A stretch of DNA of 33,066 nucleotides from an uncultured Prevotella sp. (GTDB lineage: Bacteria; Bacteroidota; Bacteroidia; Bacteroidales; Bacteroidaceae). The translations under genes were made by a program, and so were the position numbers. The stretch covers positions 1 to 33,066 of the forward strand of contig USSF01000021.1 in assembly GCA_900557405.1 (NCBI GenBank). The letters are read 5' to 3'. Positions within the stretch are counted from its first letter, which is position 1, and each line of letters begins with the position of its first letter. Positions 7,734 to 15,428 of the stretch are shown here, piece after piece. Under the pieces are notes generated by a model. It made no database searches and had not been told where the DNA came from. It saw only the letters and a program-made list of their open reading frames with translations.

Positions 7734-7880
7734 TTACCCTCACACCCTCACTTTCCGGCTGAAACGCCCTGTTTATCGGGGTTTCAAGGGTGAGGGTAAA
7801 GGTGAGGGGTGAGGGTAAAGTTGAGGGTATTGGTGATGGAGGGTGAGAGTAAAGATGAAGGTAAAGGTGAGGGATGAATG
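7734..7880. repeat. TGAGGGTAAAGG 12-bp degenerate repeat with inverted copy
   Basis: From 7791 to about 7880, variants of TGAGGGTAAAGG recur (7791, 7810, 7822, 7844, 7856), mostly in register of 12 bp. The opposite-strand version TTACCCTCAC..CCCTCAC lies at 7734-7751, so the two can fold into a long stem. Inside it TGAAAC-G-CCC (7760-7769) faces GGGGTTTCA. The result is a large cruciform-like structure downstream of rpiB. Function unknown. Confidence 0.6.
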
Positions 7881-7983
7881 GTCAGGCGTGATGGATTATG
7901 AATGGTGAGGGCGTGAGAATGTGAGAAGACTGTACTTCGTCAGTAAAGCAGCGGTTTGAATAATAAGGAAAGGATATTGTATA

Positions 7984-8020
7984 AAATAAAACAAGTCGGA
8001 ACATTTGGTCCCGACTTGTT
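7984..8020 (-). terminator. Rho-independent terminator of the arabinose operon
   Basis: On the minus strand AACAAGTCGG (8020-8011) and CCGACTTGTT (7999-7990) form a perfect 10-bp stem with an 11-nt loop, followed by TTATTTTAT. It begins about 20 bp after the rpiB stop and ends the eight-gene operon. Confidence 0.85.
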
Positions 8021-8040
8021 ATTGTAGATGTAGGATGAAG

Positions 8041-8481
8041 TTATTTTACTGGTATCTTCTCGACTCTTCTTTCGTGGCGACCGCCCTCGAATGGAGTCTT
8101 GAAGAACTCGTCCATGATTTTCTCTGCTGTCTTGTTGTCGATGAAACGTCCTGGCATAACGAGGATGTTGGCATTGTTATGCTGGCGGATAAGGCCGGCA
8201 ACATCCTTGCACCATGCCAAGCCGGCACGTATGCCCTGGTGTTTGTTGAGAGTCATTGCCATTCCCTCGCCGCTGCCGCAGATAGCTATGCCTGGATAGC
8301 ACTCTCCGCTCTCTACAGCCTCTGCCAGAGGATGGGCAAAGTCTGGATAGTCACAACTTGTATCGCTGTAAGTTCCGAAATCCTTATACTGATAGCCCTT
8401 AGACTCCAGATACTGGATAACAAACTGCTTCAATGGAAATCCCGCGTGGTCACATGCCAGACCGATTGTCTTTACGTCCAT
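8041..8481 (-). CDS. rpiB: Ribose-5-phosphate isomerase B
   Basis: This cytoplasmic enzyme interconverts ribose-5-phosphate and ribulose-5-phosphate. The 146-residue length is typical. The sequence shows LACDHAGF (8-15, with Asp11 and His12), the catalytic-type Cys68 followed by GSGEGM (69-74), and NANILVMPGR near the C-terminus. It is the last gene of the arabinose operon, 184 bp after transketolase and just before the terminator. Together with transketolase it lets xylulose-5-phosphate derived from arabinose be balanced with ribose-5-phosphate in the non-oxidative pentose phosphate pathway. RpiB family members may accept allose-6-phosphate, but the context argues for the pentose substrate. 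Confidence 0.93.
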   Translation of the reverse strand: MDVKTIGLACDHAGFPLKQFVIQYLESKGYQYKDFGTYSDTSCDYPDFAHPLAEAVESGECYPGIAICGSGEGMAMTLNKHQGIRAGLAWCKDVAGLIRQHNNANILVMPGRFIDNKTAEKIMDEFFKTPFEGGRHERRVEKIPVK

Positions 8482-8553
8482 AGTCGTTAAAATTTAAAAG
8501 GTTAGTACTTATTTTATAGGATGGGAGAGGCGTAAGAATCAGTGTGTGTGGTA

Positions 8554-8600
8554 TCAATCACTGATAATCAACCGTCAATCACTAATCATTAGTAATCACT
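8554..8600. repeat. Degenerate CAATCACT repeats between tkt and rpiB
   Basis: AATCACT occurs at 8556, 8577 and 8594, twice within TCAATCACT. The gap between the two genes is otherwise empty and pyrimidine-rich (TCATTCCC, TCACTCCT). It is one of several degenerate short-repeat patches in intergenic DNA of this window. Confidence 0.5.
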
Positions 8601-8665
8601 GGTCAATTGTTAATGACCGATCCTTCATTCCCCGTTACTCACTCCTCTCTCATTCCCTGATGTCC

Positions 8666-10681
8666 TTATCCCAGGAATTCCTTTACCTGCTTGTAGACAT
8701 TCTCAGCCGTGTAGCCGAGTTTCTCGTCGAGCACCTTGTAAGGAGCAGAGAAGCCGAAGCTTGGCATACCGAATACCTTGCCGTTGGCACCTACAAGTCC
8801 TTCGAGTGTTACAGGCAGACCTGCCGTCATACCGAAGATCTTGCTTCCTGCAGGCAGGATGCTCTCCTGGTATTCCTTGCTCTGGCTGCGGAAAAGTCCC
8901 TCGCTCGGTACACTCACGATACGGATCTTGATACCGTCCTTGCGCAGGAGTTCAGCACCTGAAACGAGTGTGGAAACCTCAGAACCGTCGGCCAGAAGGA
9001 TAACGTCGAAGTCTTCGTCTGATCCAGCCACTACGTAAGCACCCTTGCGAGCCTGCTCATAGTCGTTGCCGGCAGGTAGCTTGGTGATGTTCTGGCGAGA
9101 GAAGATGAGTGCAGTTGGAGTCTCCATGTTCTCCATTGCCATAGCCCAGCAAACGGTTGTCTCGTCGGCATCAGCCGGACGGAATACTCGTACGCTGTCC
9201 TTGCCGTGGTGGTTCTTCAGCTTCTCCATCAGTCGGATCTGTGCCTCCTGCTCTACAGGCTCATGGGTTGGTCCGTCCTCACCTACGCGGAATGCGTCGT
9301 GGGTCCAGATGAACTTGATTGGAACTTCCATCAAGGCAGCCATGCGGACAGCAGGCTTCATATAGTCTGAGAATACGAAGAATGTACCGCAGGCTGGGAT
9401 TACACCGCCGTGCAGATACATACCGATACACATGCAAGCCATCGTGAGCTCGCTCACACCAGCCTGGAAGAATGCACCGCCGAAGTCGCCGCGTACGATA
9501 GAACGTGTCTTCTTCAGGAATCCGTCAGTCTTGTCGCTGTTGGAAAGGTCGGCAGAAGAGCAGATCATGTTTGGCACCTGCTCGGCCAAAGCACCGAGAC
9601 ATGCAGCCGAAGCGGCACGTGTGGCAGAACCCTCCTTCTGCTCGATGACAGACCAGTCAACCTTAGGAGCGTTGCCGCTGAACCATTCCTTCATCTGGGC
9701 AGCCTTCTCCGGGTTTGCCTCAGCCCAAGCCTTCTCCTCGGCATGGCGCCCGGCAACGATCTTGCGGAGCTCTTCCTTGCGGTCGGCATACAGCTTCTTT
9801 GTTTCATCAAAGATGACGAATGGATTCTCCGGGTCACCGCCAAGATTCTTGATAGTGTTGATGTAGGCATCGCCGCCGAGAGGAGCACCATGGGTCTTGA
9901 TGCTGTGCTCATAGCTTGTGCCGTCGGCCTTTACCGCTCCCTTGCCCATCACGGTCTTGCCGATGATGAGGGTAGGGCGCTGCTCTTCCTTCTGTGCTTC
10001 AAGCAGAGCCTTGCGTATCTCGTCTGGATCGTTGCCGTTGATGGTCATTACGTTCCATCCCCATGCTTCGTATTTCTTTGCAGTGTCCTCGTTCATCACG
10101 ACGTTGCACTCGGTAGAGAGCTGGATGTCGTTTGAGTCATAGAACATGATGAGGTTGTTGAGACCGAGGTTGCCGGCGATACGAGCCGTACCCTGGGAAA
10201 TCTCCTCCTGCACGCCGCCGTCGGAGATATATGCGTAAATCTTGTGCTTGATAACTTCAGAACCGAGTTTGGCCTGAAGGAACTTCTCTGCAACGGCAGC
10301 ACCGGCAGCAAACGTGTGACCTTGTCCGAGCGGACCGGATGTGTTCTCGATGCCACGCTTCACGTCGCGCTCCGGATGTCCTGGAGTTGGAGAATCCCAC
10401 TGGCGGAACTGCTTCAGTTCGTCGAGTGTGAATTTGCCCTGAAGAGCAAGTGCGCTGTAGAGCATCGGCGACATGTGGCCTGGATCAAGGAAGAAACGGT
10501 CTCTGCCTTCCCATTCGAGGTTGTCCGGATCCCATACGAGGAATTCCGAGAACAATACATTGATGAAGTCTGCACCTCCCATTGCACCACCAGGGTGGCC
10601 GGAGTTAGCTTTCTCTACCATTGATGCTGCGAGGATACGGATGTTGTCCGCTGCTCTGTTCATAATCTTCTTGTCGTTCAT
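8666..10681 (-). CDS. tkt: Transketolase
   Basis: This thiamine-diphosphate enzyme transfers two-carbon units between ketoses and aldoses (xylulose-5-P + ribose-5-P to sedoheptulose-7-P + glyceraldehyde-3-P). The 671-residue protein is full length. It shows SGHPGG (27-32), GHMSPM (68-73), SGPLGQG (115-121) and a thiamine-binding segment SDGGVQEE (153-160) with Ser in place of the usual first Gly. The middle domain carries FVFSDYMKPA and DGPTHEPVEQ, followed by the C-terminal domain. It follows araB by 24 bp, so it is part of the arabinose operon, which supplies its substrate xylulose-5-phosphate. A second, housekeeping transketolase elsewhere in the genome is possible but not visible here. 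Confidence 0.95.
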   Translation of the reverse strand: MNDKKIMNRAADNIRILAASMVEKANSGHPGGAMGGADFINVLFSEFLVWDPDNLEWEGRDRFFLDPGHMSPMLYSALALQGKFTLDELKQFRQWDSPTPGHPERDVKRGIENTSGPLGQGHTFAAGAAVAEKFLQAKLGSEVIKHKIYAYISDGGVQEEISQGTARIAGNLGLNNLIMFYDSNDIQLSTECNVVMNEDTAKKYEAWGWNVMTINGNDPDEIRKALLEAQKEEQRPTLIIGKTVMGKGAVKADGTSYEHSIKTHGAPLGGDAYINTIKNLGGDPENPFVIFDETKKLYADRKEELRKIVAGRHAEEKAWAEANPEKAAQMKEWFSGNAPKVDWSVIEQKEGSATRAASAACLGALAEQVPNMICSSADLSNSDKTDGFLKKTRSIVRGDFGGAFFQAGVSELTMACMCIGMYLHGGVIPACGTFFVFSDYMKPAVRMAALMEVPIKFIWTHDAFRVGEDGPTHEPVEQEAQIRLMEKLKNHHGKDSVRVFRPADADETTVCWAMAMENMETPTALIFSRQNITKLPAGNDYEQARKGAYVVAGSDEDFDVILLADGSEVSTLVSGAELLRKDGIKIRIVSVPSEGLFRSQSKEYQESILPAGSKIFGMTAGLPVTLEGLVGANGKVFGMPSFGFSAPYKVLDEKLGYTAENVYKQVKEFLG

Positions 10682-10705
10682 TTCGTCTTTCTGTATTTTA
10701 TTGGT

Positions 10706-12310
10706 TTATGGCTTTTTTACTCTTGTTGCCTCCTTCTCTATAGGCAGGCAGGCCTGGTAATTCTTGATGTATTCGTTGAATCCCTCCACCTCTTCTGGGG
10801 TAGGGGCAATTTCTGTGCCAGTATTTCCGGCAAACACCTTTTTGTCAAGGAAATCAGCAAGATTCTCGCCTTTTTCCTTGTTTACGAGATAGGATGCAAG
10901 CAACGCAATGCCCCATGCGCCACCTTCGCCGGCTGTTTCCATCACGGAGATGGGCGAGTTGATGGCTGCAGCAAGCACGCGCTGGCCCACGCCCTTGGTC
11001 TTGAACAGTCCGCCATGTCCCGTGATGCGGTCCACTTCCACCTTCTCGTCCTTGAAGAGGATGTCGTTGCCTATTTTCAATACTCCTACAGAGGCGTAGA
11101 GATGTGCACGCATGAAGTTGGCGAGGTTGAAATTGTCGTTGGCGGAGCGTACGAAGAGCGGTCTGCCTTCCTCAAGTCCCGTTATCGGTTCGCCGGAGAT
11201 GTAGTTGTATGAGATAAGTCCGCCACAGTCTGCATCTCCCGTGAGGGCATGGTTGTAGAGTTTGCCGAACACCTCGTCCATATCCACCGGTATGCCAAGC
11301 AGCTGCTGGTATTCCTTGAAGATGTTCACCCATGCGTTGAGGTCTGAGGTGCAGTTGTTGCAGTGTACCATAGCTACAGGACTTCCGTCTGGAGTTGTCA
11401 CCATGTCGATTATCTCGTATGGTCTGGAGAGAGCCTTCTCCAATACAATCATGGAGAAAGAGGATGTTCCTGCGGAAACATTTCCCGTGCGCTTCCTTAC
11501 GGCATTCGTAGCCACCATACCTGTTCCTGCGTCGCCTTCAGGCGGACATACAGGGATGCCAGGCTGAAGATGGTCGGAGATGTCGAGGCGGTGGGCGCCT
11601 TCAGTAGTCAGCGTTCCTGCATCCTCGCCGGCAAGGAGAACCTTTGGCAGGATGTCGGCTATCTTCCATTTGTAATTGTATGGCTCCACGAGTTTGTCAA
11701 ACTTCTCTATCATCTCCTTGGAGTAGTCGTTTGTTGTGGAGTCAATAGGCAGCATGCCCGAAGCGTCGCCTATGCCGAGCACTTTCTTTCCCGTAATCTG
11801 CCAGTGGATGTATCCGGCGAGAGTGGTGAGATAGGTAATATCCTCCACGTGCTTCTCCTTGTTGAGGATAGCCTGATATAGATGGGAAATGCTCCAGCGG
11901 AGAGGGATGTTGAAGTTGAAGAGCTCCGACAGTTCTGCGGCGGCGGCACCGGTGTTGGTGTTTCGCCATGTGCGGAACGGTGCGAGAATCTCTTCATCCT
12001 TGTTGAATGCCATATATCCGTGCATCATTGCGCTCACGCCGATGGAGGCGAGACGCTCAATCTCGACGCCGTATTGCGTCTTGACATTGGCGCGGAGGTC
12101 GGCGTAGCAGTTCTGCACACCGTTCCATATAGCCTCGATGCTGTATGTCCACAGACCGTCAATGAGCTGGTTTTCCCATTCATGACTGCCCTGGGCGATG
12201 GGGGCGTTGTTCTCATCGATGAGAACGGCCTTGATTCTCGTAGAACCGAATTCTATTCCGAGAATGGCCTTGCCTTCCTGTATTGTTTGTTTAGCGTTGT
12301 TCATTGTCAT
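10706..12310 (-). CDS. araB: L-ribulokinase, FGGY family
   Basis: This cytoplasmic sugar kinase phosphorylates L-ribulose at C5. The 534-residue protein has the FGGY-kinase N-terminal phosphate loop [10 protein letters not shown] (18-27), a sugar-binding segment [10 protein letters not shown], the family's [11 protein letters not shown] and SAGTSSF loops, and [10 protein letters not shown] with GEGGAWG in the C-terminal domain. Family alone would also allow xylulokinase, but its place between araA and transketolase, 33 bp after araA, supports ribulose. A second Met two codons downstream is an equally plausible start. It belongs to the Bacteroides-type ribulokinase group, divergent from enterobacterial AraB. 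Confidence 0.9.
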   Translation of the reverse strand: MTMNNAKQTIQEGKAILGIEFGSTRIKAVLIDENNAPIAQGSHEWENQLIDGLWTYSIEAIWNGVQNCYADLRANVKTQYGVEIERLASIGVSAMMHGYMAFNKDEEILAPFRTWRNTNTGAAAAELSELFNFNIPLRWSISHLYQAILNKEKHVEDITYLTTLAGYIHWQITGKKVLGIGDASGMLPIDSTTNDYSKEMIEKFDKLVEPYNYKWKIADILPKVLLAGEDAGTLTTEGAHRLDISDHLQPGIPVCPPEGDAGTGMVATNAVRKRTGNVSAGTSSFSMIVLEKALSRPYEIIDMVTTPDGSPVAMVHCNNCTSDLNAWVNIFKEYQQLLGIPVDMDEVFGKLYNHALTGDADCGGLISYNYISGEPITGLEEGRPLFVRSANDNFNLANFMRAHLYASVGVLKIGNDILFKDEKVEVDRITGHGGLFKTKGVGQRVLAAAINSPISVMETAGEGGAWGIALLASYLVNKEKGENLADFLDKKVFAGNTGTEIAPTPEEVEGFNEYIKNYQACLPIEKEATRVKKP

Positions 12311-12343
12311 GTTTTTTGTCTCGGAGCCTTGTCGGATATATAA

Positions 12344-13894
12344 TTATCTCAAAGCCTTGTTGAGCATATAGTAAACCTCGTTGATGCGCAGGTCGCGCTT
12401 CACGCTTTCGAACGTGGAGTCCTTGTCGATATGCAGGTACTCGATGTCGAGCATCTCGGCGTAGTCCTCCCAGTATTCCGGAGTGATATCGTATGAGAAG
12501 CAGCTGTGATGAGTGCCTCCGGCGAGAATCCACGAACCGGCACCTATCTCGAAGTTAGGCTGCGGAATCCACAGGGCGTTGGCAACAGGCAGCTTTGGCA
12601 GTGGCTTCGGCTGGATGCAGTGCACGTCGTTCACGATGAGGCGGAAGCGGTTGCCCATATCCACGACAGTTGCCGTAACGCCGTCGCCCACCTTTGAGTT
12701 GGATACCAGACGGGCGGTTTGCTGCTTGCGCACACCGATGCCGAGATGGTGTACTTCGAGGCGTACAGGCTCGTCTGCCACTGCGATGAGCGGACAAACC
12801 TCCAGCATGTGACTCTGTAGCAGGGCAGAGTTCTCGCCGTCGAAATTGAGAGTGTAGTCCTCAAGGAACGAGCATCCCGTAGGCAATCCCTGGGTCATAT
12901 ACCACAGAGTGCGGTAGAGAGCAGCCGATTTCCAGTCGCCTTCCGCACCGAATCCGTAGCCTTCAGCCATGAGTCGCTGCGATGCAAGGCCAGGAATCTG
13001 GTCGAAACCTACGAAGCCTTCCGAATCCGGGTCGTCCCATGAGCCGAGGTCGTCGAAGTTCGTCGTGAATCCCTTGGCGCCCTTTGCCTTGAGAATCGCA
13101 CGGATGGCAAGTTCCGCACGTGCAGCATTCCATATTTTCTTTTTGCCGATTTCCTCGCCGGCCTCACAAGGCACAATCTTGTAGAGCTTGTGGTATTCCT
13201 CCACGAGGGCGTCCACGTCGGCAGGGTTGACCTTCTTCCAGTATTCCATCAGCTCCGAAACGCAGCAGTAGTCCACGTGGTATCCGAGAACCTGCTCGGC
13301 GCTCACCTTGTCGCCGTCGGTCACGGCAACATTGTTCATCTGGTCGCCGAAACGTATGATAAGCATGTCCCTGGCGTCAGCAACGGCAGCGGCAACACGC
13401 GCCCAAACGGCGATGTGCTCCTGAGTCTTCTTCTCTTTCCAGTAGCCTACTACAACCTTGCGCGGCTTTCTCAGGCGTGAGCAGATATGGCCGAACTCGC
13501 GGTCGCCGTGGGCGCTCTGGTTCAGGTTCATGAAATCCATGTCCATCGTGTCCCATGGAATCTCCTGGTTGTATTGTGTATGGAGGTGGAGCAGCGGCTT
13601 GTGCAGCATCTGCAGTCCGTGTATCCACATCTTTGCAGGTGAGAATGTGTGCATCCATGTGATTACACCCACGCATTTCTCATCGTTGTTGGCAGCCATC
13701 ATTATCGCAGCCACCTCCTTGTCGGAGTTTGCCGTACCTTTATATACGACTTTTATTGGGATGATGCCCGACTCGTTCAGTCCGTCCACCATCTCCTGTG
13801 AGTGTCCGTCCACTGTCTTTACTGTCTCGCCTCCGTAAAGAAGCTGTGCTCCGGTTATCCACCAAAGCTCGAGATTCTCAAATGCTTTTATCAT
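12344..13894 (-). CDS. araA: L-arabinose isomerase
   Basis: This enzyme converts L-arabinose to L-ribulose, the first intracellular step of arabinose use, and needs a divalent metal. The 516-residue protein is full length. It begins with the characteristic ELWWITGAQLLYG and carries GVITWMHTFSPAKMWI. Probable metal-ligand regions are FGAEGDWK, SFLEDYT, QSHMLEVCP and GGTHHSCFSYD, which contain the conserved Glu and His residues of the family. It follows araD by 36 bp; that gap is extremely A-rich on the coding strand, a common translation enhancer in Bacteroidota. It is the fifth gene of the arabinose operon. Confidence 0.96.
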   Translation of the reverse strand: MIKAFENLELWWITGAQLLYGGETVKTVDGHSQEMVDGLNESGIIPIKVVYKGTANSDKEVAAIMMAANNDEKCVGVITWMHTFSPAKMWIHGLQMLHKPLLHLHTQYNQEIPWDTMDMDFMNLNQSAHGDREFGHICSRLRKPRKVVVGYWKEKKTQEHIAVWARVAAAVADARDMLIIRFGDQMNNVAVTDGDKVSAEQVLGYHVDYCCVSELMEYWKKVNPADVDALVEEYHKLYKIVPCEAGEEIGKKKIWNAARAELAIRAILKAKGAKGFTTNFDDLGSWDDPDSEGFVGFDQIPGLASQRLMAEGYGFGAEGDWKSAALYRTLWYMTQGLPTGCSFLEDYTLNFDGENSALLQSHMLEVCPLIAVADEPVRLEVHHLGIGVRKQQTARLVSNSKVGDGVTATVVDMGNRFRLIVNDVHCIQPKPLPKLPVANALWIPQPNFEIGAGSWILAGGTHHSCFSYDITPEYWEDYAEMLDIEYLHIDKDSTFESVKRDLRINEVYYMLNKALR

Positions 13895-13930
13895 AGTCTG
13901 TTTTTCTTTTTTTTCTTTTTTGTTTGTCCG

Positions 13931-14626
13931 TTATTGTTTCTTCTTCTGTCCGTAGTAGGCGTTAGGCCCGTGCTTGCGGCTGAAATGCTTCTCCACGAGC
14001 AGAGGGTTCATCGTTGTTTGCGGATTGACGGAGAATGACACGAATGCCATCTTTGCCACCTGTTCCATCACTACGGAATTGTATACCGCCTCGTCGGCAT
14101 CCTTTCCCCATGAGAATGGTCCGTGGTTCTTCACGAGAACGCCCGGCGTATGGACATAGTTGATATCCTTGAAACGCTTCACGATAACCTCTCCGGTCTC
14201 CTTTTCGTATTCCGGCATCTGGTCTGCCGTCATATCCTCCGTGCATGGGATGCAGTCGTGGAAATAGTCGGCGTGTGTTGTTCCGATGTTCGGAATGTCC
14301 TTGCCTGCCTGCGCCCAGGCTGTGGCGTATGTGGAGTGGGTGTGTACGATTCCTCCAATCTCGGGGAAGGCACGGTAGAGCACGAGGTGCGTAGGCGTGT
14401 CAGACGAAGGGTTGAGGTCTCCTTCGACCACCTTTCCTGTTTCCACGTCAACCACAACCATATCCGATGCCTTCATCTTGTCGTATGACACTCCCGAAGG
14501 CTTGATGACCATGAGGCCCTTTTCGCGGTCTATGCCCGAAACGTTGCCCCATGTGAAGATTACCAAGTTGTGTTTCACCAAGTCAAGATTGGCTCGAAAT
14601 ACTTTTTCTTTCAGTTCTTCTAACAT
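13931..14626 (-). CDS. araD: L-ribulose-5-phosphate 4-epimerase
   Basis: This zinc enzyme of the class II aldolase fold converts L-ribulose-5-phosphate to D-xylulose-5-phosphate. The 231-residue protein shows TWGNVSG (25-31), KPSGVSY (42-48), SSDTPTH (74-80), the zinc site VHTHSTYA with His95 and His97, and the third ligand in KNHGPFSWG (His168). Length and motifs match bacterial AraD. It sits between araR (33 bp upstream) and araA in the operon, which argues against the related fuculose-phosphate aldolase or SgbE substrates. Confidence 0.94.
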   Translation of the reverse strand: MLEELKEKVFRANLDLVKHNLVIFTWGNVSGIDREKGLMVIKPSGVSYDKMKASDMVVVDVETGKVVEGDLNPSSDTPTHLVLYRAFPEIGGIVHTHSTYATAWAQAGKDIPNIGTTHADYFHDCIPCTEDMTADQMPEYEKETGEVIVKRFKDINYVHTPGVLVKNHGPFSWGKDADEAVYNSVVMEQVAKMAFVSFSVNPQTTMNPLLVEKHFSRKHGPNAYYGQKKKQ

Positions 14627-14659
14627 AATATTATTTTTATAAGCTAATAACCTTGTCTG

Positions 14660-15337
14660 TCAGAGTTTGAAGCAAGGTGCATTGGCATACATCCTCTTGT
14701 TGAAGGTGTATAGCGCCGCTCCGCGCTTGGATGTCACCTTGTCAATCTTGTCCGTCTTTTCTATAAAGTCGATTGTCTTTATCTTCTTGCGGAAGTTCCT
14801 CTTGTCGATTTCCTCTCCGAGGATGGCCTCGTAGACATGCTGCAGCTGTGTCAGAGTGAAGAGTTCAGGCAGCAGGTTGAAGCTCAACGGTTCTGTAGAG
14901 ATTCTCCTTCTCAGAAGCATGATGGCTTCCTTCACCATGTCGTTGTGGTCGGAATACATCTTGGGCAGCTTGTCCAGGTTGATCCATTGCAGGTCGTGTT
15001 CCTCCTGCAGCGCCTTGTCGTAGTCCTTCACGTTGATTAGTGCGCAATAGGCAATGGAGATTACCCTTTCGCCCGGGTCACGTTTCACGGCGCCGAAGGC
15101 TCCCACCTGTTTCATGTATAGGTGGTCAAGTCCGGTCAGGGTCTTCAGGGTGCGGCTGGCAGCCTCGTCGATACTCTCGTCTTCCTCTACGAATCCTCCG
15201 TAGAGAGACAGTTCTCCACGTCCCGGATCCATGTTTCTCTTACCTACAAGCAGTTTCAGCTTGTTTGCCTCAAAGCCAAAGATGATGCAGTCTACTGACA
15301 CATACACCCTTGAGTGTTCTTTATAGAATTCTGTCAT
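14660..15337 (-). CDS. araR: Nudix-type arabinose regulator AraR
   Basis: The 225-residue protein has an N-terminal Nudix-like domain (about 10-145) and a C-terminal winged-helix region (about 150-225, including FTLTQLQHVYEAILG). This is the layout of the Bacteroidota AraR, described in Bacteroides thetaiotaomicron as an L-arabinose-responsive repressor of the arabinose genes and unrelated to enterobacterial AraC. The Nudix box at 48-70 keeps G48, E54, R62 and G69, but the REUxEE catalytic core reads RTLKTL, so hydrolysis should be lost while ligand binding remains. It lies inside the operon it is expected to control, between the symporter and araD, giving autoregulation. Regulation here is inferred from the family. 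Confidence 0.9.
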   Translation of the reverse strand: MTEFYKEHSRVYVSVDCIIFGFEANKLKLLVGKRNMDPGRGELSLYGGFVEEDESIDEAASRTLKTLTGLDHLYMKQVGAFGAVKRDPGERVISIAYCALINVKDYDKALQEEHDLQWINLDKLPKMYSDHNDMVKEAIMLLRRRISTEPLSFNLLPELFTLTQLQHVYEAILGEEIDKRNFRKKIKTIDFIEKTDKIDKVTSKRGAALYTFNKRMYANAPCFKL

Positions 15338-15353
15338 TACGGTTTTTTTAGAC

Positions 15354-15381
15354 GCCGTCTGCCGTGTTGCCGGCAGACGGC
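15354..15381. promoter_or_regulatory. Strong GC hairpin between symporter gene and araR
   Basis: GCCGTCTGCCG (15354-15364) and CGGCAGACGGC (15371-15381) form a perfect 11-bp stem with a 6-nt loop. In the operon transcript it is followed by A-rich sequence, not U-rich, and lies 16 nt before the araR ATG. It is therefore not an intrinsic terminator. It may protect the upstream symporter mRNA or set the relative output of transporter and repressor. Confidence 0.6.
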
Positions 15382-15428
15382 GATAATTGTTGATATGTGT
15401 GTATTATTATAATTTTCCTGTTGTTGTC

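Larger units (their letters stand above)
6479..7980. other. 1.5-kb region without convincing genes
   Basis: This AT-rich stretch lies between the NADAR gene and the rpiB terminator. Its short open frames (up to 89 codons) show no motif, no recognisable family and often run through repeats. It contains the NADAR promoter, a GAGG-TGC hairpin (about 6757-6777), a long-range inverted repeat (6942-6995), a promoter-like box (7054-7083), loosely repeated AACTGGGATA (7171 and 7189), a GC-rich patch around 7325-7385 with imperfect inverted symmetry, and a structured TGAGGGTAAAGG repeat (7734-7880). The right end of the putative mobile island should lie here, but I find no clear attachment-site duplication. 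Confidence 0.6.

Noticed and set aside
7492..7743. 83-codon minus-strand frame
   Set aside because: No recognisable motif, starts inside the G-rich repeat region, and overlaps another open frame; I cannot support it as a gene, although a small unknown protein is not excluded.
9410..10135. Long plus-strand frame opposite transketolase
   Set aside because: It is a mirror of the transketolase codon pattern; no family match, and the minus-strand gene is certain.
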